Of a stretch of 64,000 bases of DNA, positions 18,007 to 34,110 are shown piece after piece. Origin of the DNA: Peptostreptococcaceae bacterium VA2 (GTDB lineage: Bacteria; Bacillota; Clostridia; Peptostreptococcales; Peptostreptococcaceae); contig JMMB01000007.1 of the NCBI GenBank assembly GCA_000686145.1, positions 1 through 64,000 on the forward strand, written 5' to 3'. Below the pieces are notes generated by a model that worked only from the letters and a program-made list of their open reading frames with translations, was not told the origin of the DNA and made no database searches. Every line of letters begins with the position of its first letter. Within the stretch, counting starts at the first letter, position 1. The translations under genes were made by a program, and so were the position numbers.

Positions 18007-18897
18007 TTAATCTTCTAGTTTCTTTAATTCCCTTATTGTTGCTGCATCTAAACCTTCTTCTTTAAGATTACCACAACCACCATTACATTTTTTAGGTTCT
18101 TGAAGAACTTTAACTTCTTCTCTATGGCATATCTTTATAGTCTTGTCATTAAATTCTATTCTAACTTGCTCTAGAAGTGGATTTATCTCTATAACTTTTC
18201 CCTTCAATTCTTCAACTTTTACTAAAGAACCTACTACAGGCATTGCATCTATAGCTTCAGTATATACATCATGTTCATACTTTAGGCAACAGAATAATCT
18301 TCCGCATATTCCAGATATTTTTGTAGGATTTAATGATAAACTTTGATCTTTAGCCATCTTTATTGATACAGGTTGGAAATCTCCAAGCCATGAAGAACAA
18401 CAAAGACTTCTTCCACAAGGTCCTAATCCCCCTATTGATTTAGCTTCATCTCTTACTCCTATTTGTCTTAACTCTATTCTAGTTTTAAATATGGCAGCTA
18501 AATCTTTTACAAGTTCTCTAAAGTCTATTCTACCTTCTGCTGTAAAGTAGAATATTAATTTATTTCTATCAAATGTATATTCACAATCTATTAAATACAT
18601 AGTTAAGTCATGATCTTTTATTTTTTGTTGGCATAACTCAAAAGTTTCTTTTGCCTTTTCTTTATTTTCAAGGTATGTCTTAGTATCTTCTTCTGTTGCT
18701 ATTCTTATAATTGGTTTTAGTGGTGAAACTAATTCACTTTCTTCTATCTCTTTTGGCCCAACCACTACTGTTCCGTATTCTAGTCCCCTTGCAGTTTCAA
18801 CTACTACATCTATATTTTTTTCTATCTCTAATTCAACTGGATCAAAGTAATATATCTTTCCTGCGCTCTTAAATCTAACACCCACTATCTTTATCAT
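18007..18897 (-). CDS. ricT: PSP1 domain protein, RicT/YaaT
   Basis: RicT forms, with RicA and RicF, an iron-sulfur complex that aids RNase Y-dependent mRNA processing and sporulation phosphorelay in Bacillus. The 296-residue protein has the PSP1 domain with the characteristic cysteine clusters LGPCGRSLCCSSW (residues about 155-167), ISGICGRLFCCLKYEHD (about 195-211) and a C-terminal KKCNGGCG. Its ATG overlaps the holB stop as ATGA, indicating translational coupling. Cofactor binding is inferred from the family. Confidence 0.93.
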   Translation of the reverse strand: MIKIVGVRFKSAGKIYYFDPVELEIEKNIDVVVETARGLEYGTVVVGPKEIEESELVSPLKPIIRIATEEDTKTYLENKEKAKETFELCQQKIKDHDLTMYLIDCEYTFDRNKLIFYFTAEGRIDFRELVKDLAAIFKTRIELRQIGVRDEAKSIGGLGPCGRSLCCSSWLGDFQPVSIKMAKDQSLSLNPTKISGICGRLFCCLKYEHDVYTEAIDAMPVVGSLVKVEELKGKVIEINPLLEQVRIEFNDKTIKICHREEVKVLQEPKKCNGGCGNLKEEGLDAATIRELKKLED

Positions 18898-19829
18898 TTA
18901 ATCACCTCATATATATTTAAAGCCATAACTTGTATACTTATATTAAAGTTACAATTGCTTTTTATCTTTTTCTTTGTTTCTTCTATTATATCAATAATTT
19001 TAGATACTTGAGAATATGTAATTTTTTTACCCATATTTTGTAGGAATATTATTTTATCTGAGTTTATTATCATACTTTTATCTATTTTTTCTTTTAAAAG
19101 AATTATATCTCTAAAATAATTTACCATCATATCTAATACACTAGCAATCTCTTTTTTATATTTATCCATGCTAGATGGTATTTCTAATATATCTACTATA
19201 TTTTTATCAAGTATTGTTTGTATATATGACTGTATATCCTCTCTCATAATTGCAAATTCTACTGATTCAGATAACTCTAATGCTCTTTTTATACTTCCTC
19301 TTGAAAATGTTGCTAATAATTGAGCTCTTTTATCATCTATACCATTTTTCACTAAATAATTTTTTAACTCTACTAAAGATATAGGTAAAAACTTAATTAT
19401 CTCACATCTAGATTTTATAGTATCTAGTAGCACTTCTTTATTATTCGTAATTAAAATCATTATAGCATACTTAGGCGGTTCTTCTAACGTCTTTAATAAT
19501 GCATTTTGTGCTTCTACTGTCATTTTTTGTGCATCATTTATTACATATATTTTATAATCCTTATGTGGTTTTATTATTATGTCTATTTGTAGTTTTCTTA
19601 TTTGTGCTATTTTTATACTATTCCCATCTGAATATATATTTATATAGTCAGGACTATTATCTATATCGTGGCTATCTAATAATATTTCAGATAATTCATC
19701 TGCAAATCTTTTTTTCCCTATTCCCTCTATACCTTCAAACATATACGCATGATTTATTTTATTATTTTTTATTGAATTTGTTATATATTTTTTAGCAAAC
19801 TCTTGCCCTATTATATTTTCAAAATACAT
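18894..19829 (-). CDS. holB: DNA polymerase III subunit delta'
   Basis: HolB is the delta' stator of the clamp loader that places the sliding clamp during replication. The 311-residue protein has a degenerate P-loop (FEGIEGIGKKRFAD, residues about 32-45), the conserved AQNALLKTLEEPPKYA segment and a sensor-1-like SRCEII. No four-cysteine zinc module is seen between the P-loop and the LLKTLEEP motif, where other delta' proteins have one. It lies two bases after tmk and overlaps ricT by four bases. Confidence 0.9.
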   Translation of the reverse strand: MYFENIIGQEFAKKYITNSIKNNKINHAYMFEGIEGIGKKRFADELSEILLDSHDIDNSPDYINIYSDGNSIKIAQIRKLQIDIIIKPHKDYKIYVINDAQKMTVEAQNALLKTLEEPPKYAIMILITNNKEVLLDTIKSRCEIIKFLPISLVELKNYLVKNGIDDKRAQLLATFSRGSIKRALELSESVEFAIMREDIQSYIQTILDKNIVDILEIPSSMDKYKKEIASVLDMMVNYFRDIILLKEKIDKSMIINSDKIIFLQNMGKKITYSQVSKIIDIIEETKKKIKSNCNFNISIQVMALNIYEVIK

Positions 19830-19831
19830 AT

Positions 19832-20521
19832 TTACCTCTCCGAAGATTTAATTGTATCTATAACTACGTTATAAATATCTTCATGTATACTTTCTATGCT
19901 TCTTAGATTATTATTTTCTAAACAATTAATTTTGTTCCAATTGTATTTATCTACTATATCTAGCGAATTATTATAAGATTTTTCTAGATATTTTATATCA
20001 CTTTCATGAATATCCTTTTGTGATTCTCCTGTTATCTTGTTTTTTCTATTTTCCATAAGCTTTTTACTAAACTCTACAGGAACATCTAAAAATACAACAC
20101 AGTCAGGTTTAGGTATCTTATATAAGTTAAACTCATAATCACACAACCATTCTAAATATTTATCTCTATCTGACTTGTCCATTTTAGACGCTTGGTGAAC
20201 CATATTAGACGTTGTATATCTATCGGCAAGTATTATTCCACCATCATTATAAAACTCTTCCCACTGCATTTTAAACGATGCATATCTATCAGCCGCATAA
20301 AATGTTGATGCAATATATGGGTCTACATCAGAAGCTTTCTTTCCAAAATCCCCTCTTAAATACATTTTAACTAAAGCTGAAGATTCACATTCATAGTTTG
20401 GATATTCAACTTTTTTAACTTTATACCCATCTTCTAAGAGCCTTTCATACAATTTTTTGGTTTGAGTGGCTTTTCCGCTTGCATCTGATCCACTTTCTAT
20501 GATTATTAACTTTCCGTTCAT
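19832..20521 (-). CDS. tmk: Thymidylate kinase
   Basis: Tmk phosphorylates dTMP to dTDP for DNA synthesis. The 229-residue protein has the P-loop variant ESGSDASGKATQTKKL (residues about 8-23), the DR(Y/H) motif LADRYTTSN (about 96-104) and a lid region near residues 150-170 with EN-R-K-N. The P-loop GSDASGKATQ departs from the commoner GIDGSGKTTQ, and the chain is longer than the Bacillus protein (212), features I associate with a clostridial subtype. It starts the tmk-holB-ricT group after the decarboxylase gene. Confidence 0.88.
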   Translation of the reverse strand: MNGKLIIIESGSDASGKATQTKKLYERLLEDGYKVKKVEYPNYECESSALVKMYLRGDFGKKASDVDPYIASTFYAADRYASFKMQWEEFYNDGGIILADRYTTSNMVHQASKMDKSDRDKYLEWLCDYEFNLYKIPKPDCVVFLDVPVEFSKKLMENRKNKITGESQKDIHESDIKYLEKSYNNSLDIVDKYNWNKINCLENNNLRSIESIHEDIYNVVIDTIKSSER

Positions 20522-20580
20522 AATTATGTCCTGATTAAAATAATAATTTTAAAATCAGATTTTCACCTCCTATATATTTT

Positions 20581-21993
20581 CTAATTTACTACTATCTCTA
20601 TAAACTGTAAGCTTGAGTCTTTTATGCCACTTACATGCATTCCTTTTTCATTGCATAGTACTATATAATCTATTATTTCTTTTGTTATTATCTCTCCTGG
20701 AGATAATAAACTTATTCCCGGTGGATAAGGTATCACATATTCTCCACAAATTTTTCCTATGCTTTCATATATTTTAACACGTTTTTTAGGTTTATAAAAT
20801 GCTTCTCGAGGACTTAGTACTTTTAGAGGTATACTCATTGGATATTGAATAGTTTCTATAGTTTTTTCACTATGAAAATTTTTACTAATATCATCTAATG
20901 CTTTTCTTATTATATTAAAATCTTCTAATTCATTTCCTATAGTACATATTAATAATACACCATAATAATTAGCTAATTCTACTTGTACATTATATTTTTG
21001 TCTTAGTATTTTTTCTAATTCATATCCTGTTATACCTATTCTTTTTGTTGAAATAAATATTTTTGTTTTATCATCTTCATTAAACATATCTATAAATTCA
21101 TTATCTTTCATATCATTATTAAATATATCTATGTTTAGTAAAAGTTCATTCATTAGTAATTCGCCTTTGCTCTCATATATATCTACTGCTAAATCTAATG
21201 ATGACATAAGCACATACGACGGGCTTGAAGATTCAATAATTCTTAGAATTTGCCCTATATTGTCTTTATTTACCCTATTTCCTTGTATGTGTATCATCGA
21301 TGATTGAGTAAATGAAGGTAACGTTTTATGAGTACTTTGTATAACTATATCTGCACCTTGTTCTAATGCAGTCTTGGGCAATTTATCACTTAACCCCAAG
21401 TGAGATCCATGTGCTTCATCTACTATAACCACCATATTTTTTTCATGAGCATAGTCACATATTTTTTTTAAATCATACGTTTTTCCATAATAAGTTGGAT
21501 ATGTTACCAAAATGGCCTTTGCATCTAAATTATTATCTATTGTATCTATAGCATCTTGTATTTCTATACCTTCTATTATATTTGTTTGTATATTTATTTT
21601 AGGTTTTATATATACAGGTTCTATGTCGCCTAATATACAAGAGTTTATAACTGACTGATGGCAGTCTCTATTTACAATAATTTTGTCTTTTGGCAAACAC
21701 GATGCCATTATTGCCCCTTGTATGCCACATGTGCTTCCATTAACTAAATAATATGTATACTTACTTTTAAACACCTTAGAAGCGCGTTCTTGTGATTTTT
21801 TTATTATTCCATCTGGTGAATGTAAGTTATCTGTTCCATCTATCTCTGTTGTATCCATTTTATATATGTTTTTTAATATATCTGAATATCCTAGCTTATC
21901 ATAAACTTTACCTAATTTATGACCTGGCATATGAAATGATATTAAATTAGTATCTACTATTTCTTTTAATTTATCTATGATTGAAGTGTCCAT
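20581..21993 (-). CDS. PLP-dependent Orn/Lys/Arg decarboxylase family protein (YaaO-like)
   Basis: The 470-residue protein belongs to the fold-I basic amino acid decarboxylases without the N-terminal response-regulator-like wing. Motifs include FHMPGHKLGKVYDKLG at the N-terminus, NGSTCGIQGAIMA (phosphate binding), VIVDEAHGSHLG with the ring-stacking Asp-His, and STHKTLPSFTQSS with the PLP lysine (residue about 222). The C-terminal PGISLLSPGE segment is complete. Substrate could be arginine, lysine or ornithine; sequence alone does not decide. It is the first gene of the tmk block, as yaaO is in Bacillus. Confidence 0.9.
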   Translation of the reverse strand: MDTSIIDKLKEIVDTNLISFHMPGHKLGKVYDKLGYSDILKNIYKMDTTEIDGTDNLHSPDGIIKKSQERASKVFKSKYTYYLVNGSTCGIQGAIMASCLPKDKIIVNRDCHQSVINSCILGDIEPVYIKPKINIQTNIIEGIEIQDAIDTIDNNLDAKAILVTYPTYYGKTYDLKKICDYAHEKNMVVIVDEAHGSHLGLSDKLPKTALEQGADIVIQSTHKTLPSFTQSSMIHIQGNRVNKDNIGQILRIIESSSPSYVLMSSLDLAVDIYESKGELLMNELLLNIDIFNNDMKDNEFIDMFNEDDKTKIFISTKRIGITGYELEKILRQKYNVQVELANYYGVLLICTIGNELEDFNIIRKALDDISKNFHSEKTIETIQYPMSIPLKVLSPREAFYKPKKRVKIYESIGKICGEYVIPYPPGISLLSPGEIITKEIIDYIVLCNEKGMHVSGIKDSSLQFIEIVVN

Positions 21994-22081
21994 TTTAATC
22001 TCCTTACATTTGTTAATATATCTTATTATAACTAAATCAAACGCAATTTCTATAAATTTTATATTAATTAAAAAATTATAT

Positions 22082-22200
22082 TTATTTTAAAATTAATTAT
22101 ATTTATTATTAATATGAATTTTAGAAACTTGTATTAAGCCTAACACTATACTTTTTATATTGAATTTTATTATTTTAAAATTAATTATTATATTTTATAT
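22082..22200. repeat. AT-rich imperfect repeats in a gene-free gap
   Basis: The 260 bases between the decarboxylase start and the DUF378 gene are nearly pure A/T. A unit resembling TATTTTAAAATTAATTATAT recurs three times with changes. I see no ORF or stable hairpin apart from the terminator at 22205-22243; the decarboxylase promoter must lie here. Confidence 0.4.
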
Positions 22201-22204
22201 AGCT

Positions 22205-22243
22205 AAAAGTCGTTGATATTATAGCATTTTATCAACGACTTTT
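22205..22243. terminator. Terminator after the DUF378 gene
   Basis: AAAAGTCGTTGAT pairs perfectly with ATCAACGACTTTT over a loop of about 12 bases and ends in T runs on either strand. Confidence 0.85.
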
Positions 22244-22252
22244 ATTTAACTT

Positions 22253-22450
22253 CTAAGAATTATTATTAATTATTTGACTAAATGAGAAAGATAAATATAT
22301 TCCAGCAATACCTACTGCGAAATACATCATCCTACTCACAATTTCATATGTTCCACCAAAAACATTTCCTAGTAAATCGACTCCAAAAACGCCTATTCCA
22401 CCCCAATTAAGTGCTCCTACTATGACTAAAATTAATGCAATTTTCTTCAT
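22253..22450 (-). CDS. DUF378 small membrane protein
   Basis: This 65-residue protein has two predicted membrane helices (residues about 3-22 and 40-58) and the family signature GALNWGGIGVFGVDLL followed by SRMMYFAVGIAGIYL. Members of DUF378 (YuzA in Bacillus) have no known function. A strong AAGGAG ribosome site precedes the ATG. It is monocistronic and stands between the tmk block and the first rRNA operon. Confidence 0.9.
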   Translation of the reverse strand: MKKIALILVIVGALNWGGIGVFGVDLLGNVFGGTYEIVSRMMYFAVGIAGIYLSFSFSQIINNNS

Positions 22451-22563
22451 CTGTATCGCTCCTTAGGTTTTAGTTTTTTTAGTTAACTACTATTTTATGG
22501 TCAATTAATTTAATCCTAGCATATAGTTTTCCCTAATTTTAAATTTTAATTTATTGACAAATT

Positions 22564-22596
22564 ATAATAAGGCCTTCAAATGAAGACCTTATTATT
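22564..22596 (-). terminator. Terminator of the first rRNA operon
   Basis: AATAAGGTCTTCA and TGAAGGCCTTATT form a 13-pair stem with one mismatch and a two-base loop, about 17 bases beyond the 5S gene. The T tract after it is interrupted by A. Confidence 0.75.
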
Positions 22597-22612
22597 AAAC
22601 ACAAAAAAGATT

Positions 22613-22730
<118 letters not shown>

Positions 22731-22745
22731 AATCTTTATTTAATT

Positions 22746-22819
22746 TGGAGCGGGTGAAGGGGATCGAACCCTCACAGCTGGCTTGGAAGGCCAGAACTCT
22801 ACCATTGAGCTACACCCGC
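22746..22819 (-). tRNA. tRNA-Gly (TCC)
   Basis: A 74-base cloverleaf with acceptor GCGGGTG/CACCCGC, anticodon loop CTTCCAA (anticodon TCC), T-loop GGTTCGATCC and an encoded CCA end. It sits between 23S and 5S of operon 1, a position not used in the other two operons here. Confidence 0.96.
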
Positions 22820-22880
22820 ATTTAGTTTTAGAGTTAATACTCTGAAAACTGTATACCATTTAGAATTAATCATTTAAATT

Positions 22881-25780
<2,900 letters not shown>

Positions 25781-25978
25781 AAGTTATTAAAAGTTATCGT
25801 AAATAACAAACTTCACATACGTTCAGTTTATTAAGTACTAAAAGTTTGATTTTTAAAGAGTTTATCTTCTCGATGATATTTTTAGAAGTTATCTTCTTCA
25901 TATATTTCAAATGATGTCATATCACTAAATGTTATACAGTTTTCAAAGTACTATTTATTCAAACAATTAAGTTTAAAA

Positions 25979-26054
25979 TGGTGGAGATGTGGAGGATCGA
26001 ACTCCAGACCCCTTGCGTGCAAGGCAAGTGCTCTCCCAGCTGAGCTACACCCCC
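25979..26054 (-). tRNA. tRNA-Ala (TGC), operon 1
   Basis: A 76-base cloverleaf in the 16S-23S spacer, acceptor GGGGGTG/CATCTCC with two G-T pairs, anticodon loop CTTGCAC, encoded CCA. No tRNA-Ile accompanies it in the spacer. Confidence 0.97.
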
Positions 26055-26169
26055 AGGTCATTAACTTTTTTCAACAAAAAATATTTTACTATAAATGTCG
26101 ATTTATGTCAATAAAGTTTTCATTTTTTTCAAAAAAAAATAAGAACTCTCAAAATTAAACAGTAGGCAA

Positions 26170-27680
<1,511 letters not shown>

Positions 27681-27796
27681 AAAAGTTTATCTAGGGCTCA
27701 GATACTGTTATATATCTGGCTTTATGTTTCTTGGTTGTTTCAAATTCTATAAATTAACCTACTGTTTAATTTTCAAAGTTCTTAAGTAATATATTG

Positions 27797-27873
27797 TGGT
27801 GGGCCATCAGGGACTCGAACCCCGGACCTACCGGTTATGAGCCGGGCGCTCTAACCAACTGAGCTAATGGCCC
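27797..27873 (-). tRNA. tRNA with CAT anticodon, probably tRNA-Ile2 (lysidine type)
   Basis: A 77-base cloverleaf with anticodon loop CTCATAA and encoded CCA. Acceptor stem GGGCCAT/ATGGCCC has C4-G69 and C5-G68, pairs used by TilS to recognise tRNA-Ile2 and not typical of elongator tRNA-Met. It is not an initiator, which would have a mismatched first pair. Automatic tools often call this tRNA-Met. Confidence 0.9.
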
Positions 27874-27882
27874 ACAATATAT

Positions 27883-27973
27883 TGGTGCCGAAGACCGGAA
27901 TCGAACCGGTACGAGAGGTAAGTCCCGCAGGATTTTAAGTCCTGTGCGTCTGCCAGTTCCGCCACTTCGGCAC
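27883..27973 (-). tRNA. tRNA-Leu (TAA)
   Basis: A 91-base tRNA with a long variable arm (GGGACTTACCTCTC region), acceptor GTGCCGA/TCGGCAC, anticodon loop CTTAAAA and encoded CCA. It lies three bases after a 5S gene and nine bases before the CAT tRNA, so all are processed from one transcript. Confidence 0.97.
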
Positions 27974-27976
27974 ATT

Positions 27977-28094
<118 letters not shown>

Positions 28095-28134
28095 AATATT
28101 GCGTAATTTAGTTTTCGTCTCTAAGACAAGTAAT

Positions 28135-28163
28135 ATATTATCACTATAAGAGATCATTGTCAA
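28135..28163 (-). promoter_or_regulatory. rRNA promoter located between 23S and 5S of operon 2
   Basis: TTGACA, 17 bases and TAATAT on the minus strand match the sigma-A consensus closely. The predicted start near 28128 precedes a small GTCTTAGAGAC hairpin and the 5S gene. It is the only strong promoter I see between the two 23S genes and would drive 5S, tRNA-Leu, tRNA(CAT) and all of operon 1. Confidence 0.75.
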
Positions 28164-28248
28164 TAGTTCAAAAAAATATTTTAAACATCAACATTTCAAA
28201 GTTAATACTCTGAAAACTGTATACATTTAGGTTTAATCATTTAAAGTT

Positions 28249-31148
<2,900 letters not shown>

Positions 31149-31345
31149 AAGTTATCAAAAGTTATCGTAAATAACAAACTTCACATATGTTCAGTTTATT
31201 AAGTACTAAAAGTTGATTTTTAAAGAGTTTATCTTCTCAATGATATTTTTAGAAGTTATCTTCTTCATATATTTCAAATGATGTCATATCACTAAATGTT
31301 ATACAGTTTTCAAAGTACTATTTATTCAAACAATTAAGTTTAAAA

Positions 31346-31421
31346 TGGTGGAGATGTGGAGGATCGAACTCCAGACCCCTTGCGTGCAAGGCAAGTGCTC
31401 TCCCAGCTGAGCTACACCCCC
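31346..31421 (-). tRNA. tRNA-Ala (TGC), operon 2
   Basis: Identical to the operon 1 copy. The surrounding 16S-23S spacer is also almost identical to that of operon 1, including about 90 AT-rich bases on the 16S side that operon 3 lacks. Confidence 0.97.
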
Positions 31422-31536
31422 AGGTCATTAACTTTTTTCAACAAAAAATATTTTACTATAAATGTCGATTTATGTCAATAAAGTTTTCATTTTTTTCAAA
31501 AAAAAATAAGAACTCTCAAAATTAAACAGTAGGCAA

Positions 31537-33047
<1,511 letters not shown>

Positions 33048-33246
33048 AAAAGTTTATCTAGGGCTCAGATACTGTTATATATCTGGCTTTATGTTTCTTG
33101 GTTGTTTCAAATTCTATAAATTAACCTACTGTTTAATTTTCAAAGTTCATATTTTCAACTTCTTTATTTTAACAAAACATTTCTAATTTGTCAAATTTTC
33201 GTAGTTGTTTTTTTATTTATGTATCCTTTTCTTAAGGACAAGTATA

Positions 33247-33275
33247 ACTATATCATCTTAAATTAATATCGTCAA
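33247..33275 (-). promoter_or_regulatory. Promoter of rRNA operon 2
   Basis: TTGACG, 17 bases and TATAGT lie about 200 bases ahead of 16S on the minus strand. The leader between has the usual AT-rich character with a conserved segment shared by all three operons just before 16S. Confidence 0.75.
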
Positions 33276-33326
33276 TACTTTTAAAATATTTTTTTTATTT
33301 TAAAACATATATTTATATCATTACTT

Positions 33327-33423
33327 TTATCACCAATATTTATCCACATTATTAACATGTTATAAACATGTAATATGCTTAATTTTAATTTTTTTATCCA
33401 CATTACCAACATATTTATCAACA
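33327..33423 (+). promoter_or_regulatory. Cluster of DnaA boxes
   Basis: Two perfect TTATCCACA boxes (33340-33348 and 33394-33402), one TTATCAACA (33415-33423) and two weaker matches with two changes each (33327-33335 and 33360-33368) all point the same way. The flanks at 33276-33326 and 33424-33500 are nearly pure A/T. This lies between the operon 2 promoter and the nrdG terminator. It could be a replication-linked control site, a DnaA titration site or part of an origin; dnaA itself is not in the window. Confidence 0.7.
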
Positions 33424-33508
33424 TCAATTAAATTTTATATAAATACAATTGTTAATACATATAATTAAACCTATAACTATTTTCATGTTTATTTTCATTT
33501 ATAATATA

Positions 33509-33545
33509 AAAAGTGAGTATGACTTTTTACGTCATACTCGCTTTT
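33509..33545. terminator. Terminator after nrdG
   Basis: AAAGTGAGTATGAC pairs with GTCATACTCGCTTT around a seven-base loop, with T/A runs on both sides, immediately past the nrdG stop. Confidence 0.85.
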
Positions 33546-33547
33546 AA

Positions 33548-34087
33548 TTATCTAGCTTCAAATAAATTACCTTGCATATATTCTTCTACTAACATAACTT
33601 TTTTATATTTTAAGCTTTTTACTACATCTATTACCCTCTGGTTAGAAGATCCTCTGAATTTCAAGTTAAAATCCTTTTTATCTAATTCAAATTTTCCATC
33701 TACTAATACATCTATTTGTTTTAATAAATTTAAATTTTTAAAACGATTTGGATTTTTACTATCTAAAAGTTGTTCAAATGTAAAACCAGTATAAGACCAA
33801 ACATCTAAATTGTTAATTTTAGCTTCTTTAGCTATTACCTCCAAAGCTTCTGGTTGTAAAAATGGTTCTCCTCCAGATAATGTTATACCCCTTTGGAGTT
33901 TTAATTTTTTTATATTGTTTATTATATTATCTATTTCAACCTCATCGCCTCCACATATATCGTGAGTTTGAGGATTATGACAATCTTTGCAGTTATGAAT
34001 GCATCCTTGTGTCCAAATTACCATTCTTAGCCCTGGACCATCCACTATGCTATCAAATGTAGTCGAAGATGATATTCTTATTTTCAT
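33548..34087 (-). CDS. nrdG: Anaerobic ribonucleotide reductase activating protein
   Basis: NrdG is a radical SAM enzyme that generates the glycyl radical on NrdD. The 179-residue protein has GPGLRMVIWTQGC leading into the iron-sulfur motif CIHNCKDC (CX3CX2C, residues about 29-36), and the SGGEPFLQP loop that binds the SAM amino group. It begins 23 bases after nrdD, in the same transcript. Oxygen sensitivity of both partners fits an anaerobe. Confidence 0.95.
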   Translation of the reverse strand: MKIRISSSTTFDSIVDGPGLRMVIWTQGCIHNCKDCHNPQTHDICGGDEVEIDNIINNIKKLKLQRGITLSGGEPFLQPEALEVIAKEAKINNLDVWSYTGFTFEQLLDSKNPNRFKNLNLLKQIDVLVDGKFELDKKDFNLKFRGSSNQRVIDVVKSLKYKKVMLVEEYMQGNLFEAR

Positions 34088-34110
34088 AATTAATCTCCCC
34101 CTATTACAAT

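Noticed and set aside
22082-22200. Repeats that might be a regulatory or CRISPR-like array
   Set aside because: The units are imperfect, adjacent and entirely A/T, with no regular spacers; low-complexity sequence explains them.
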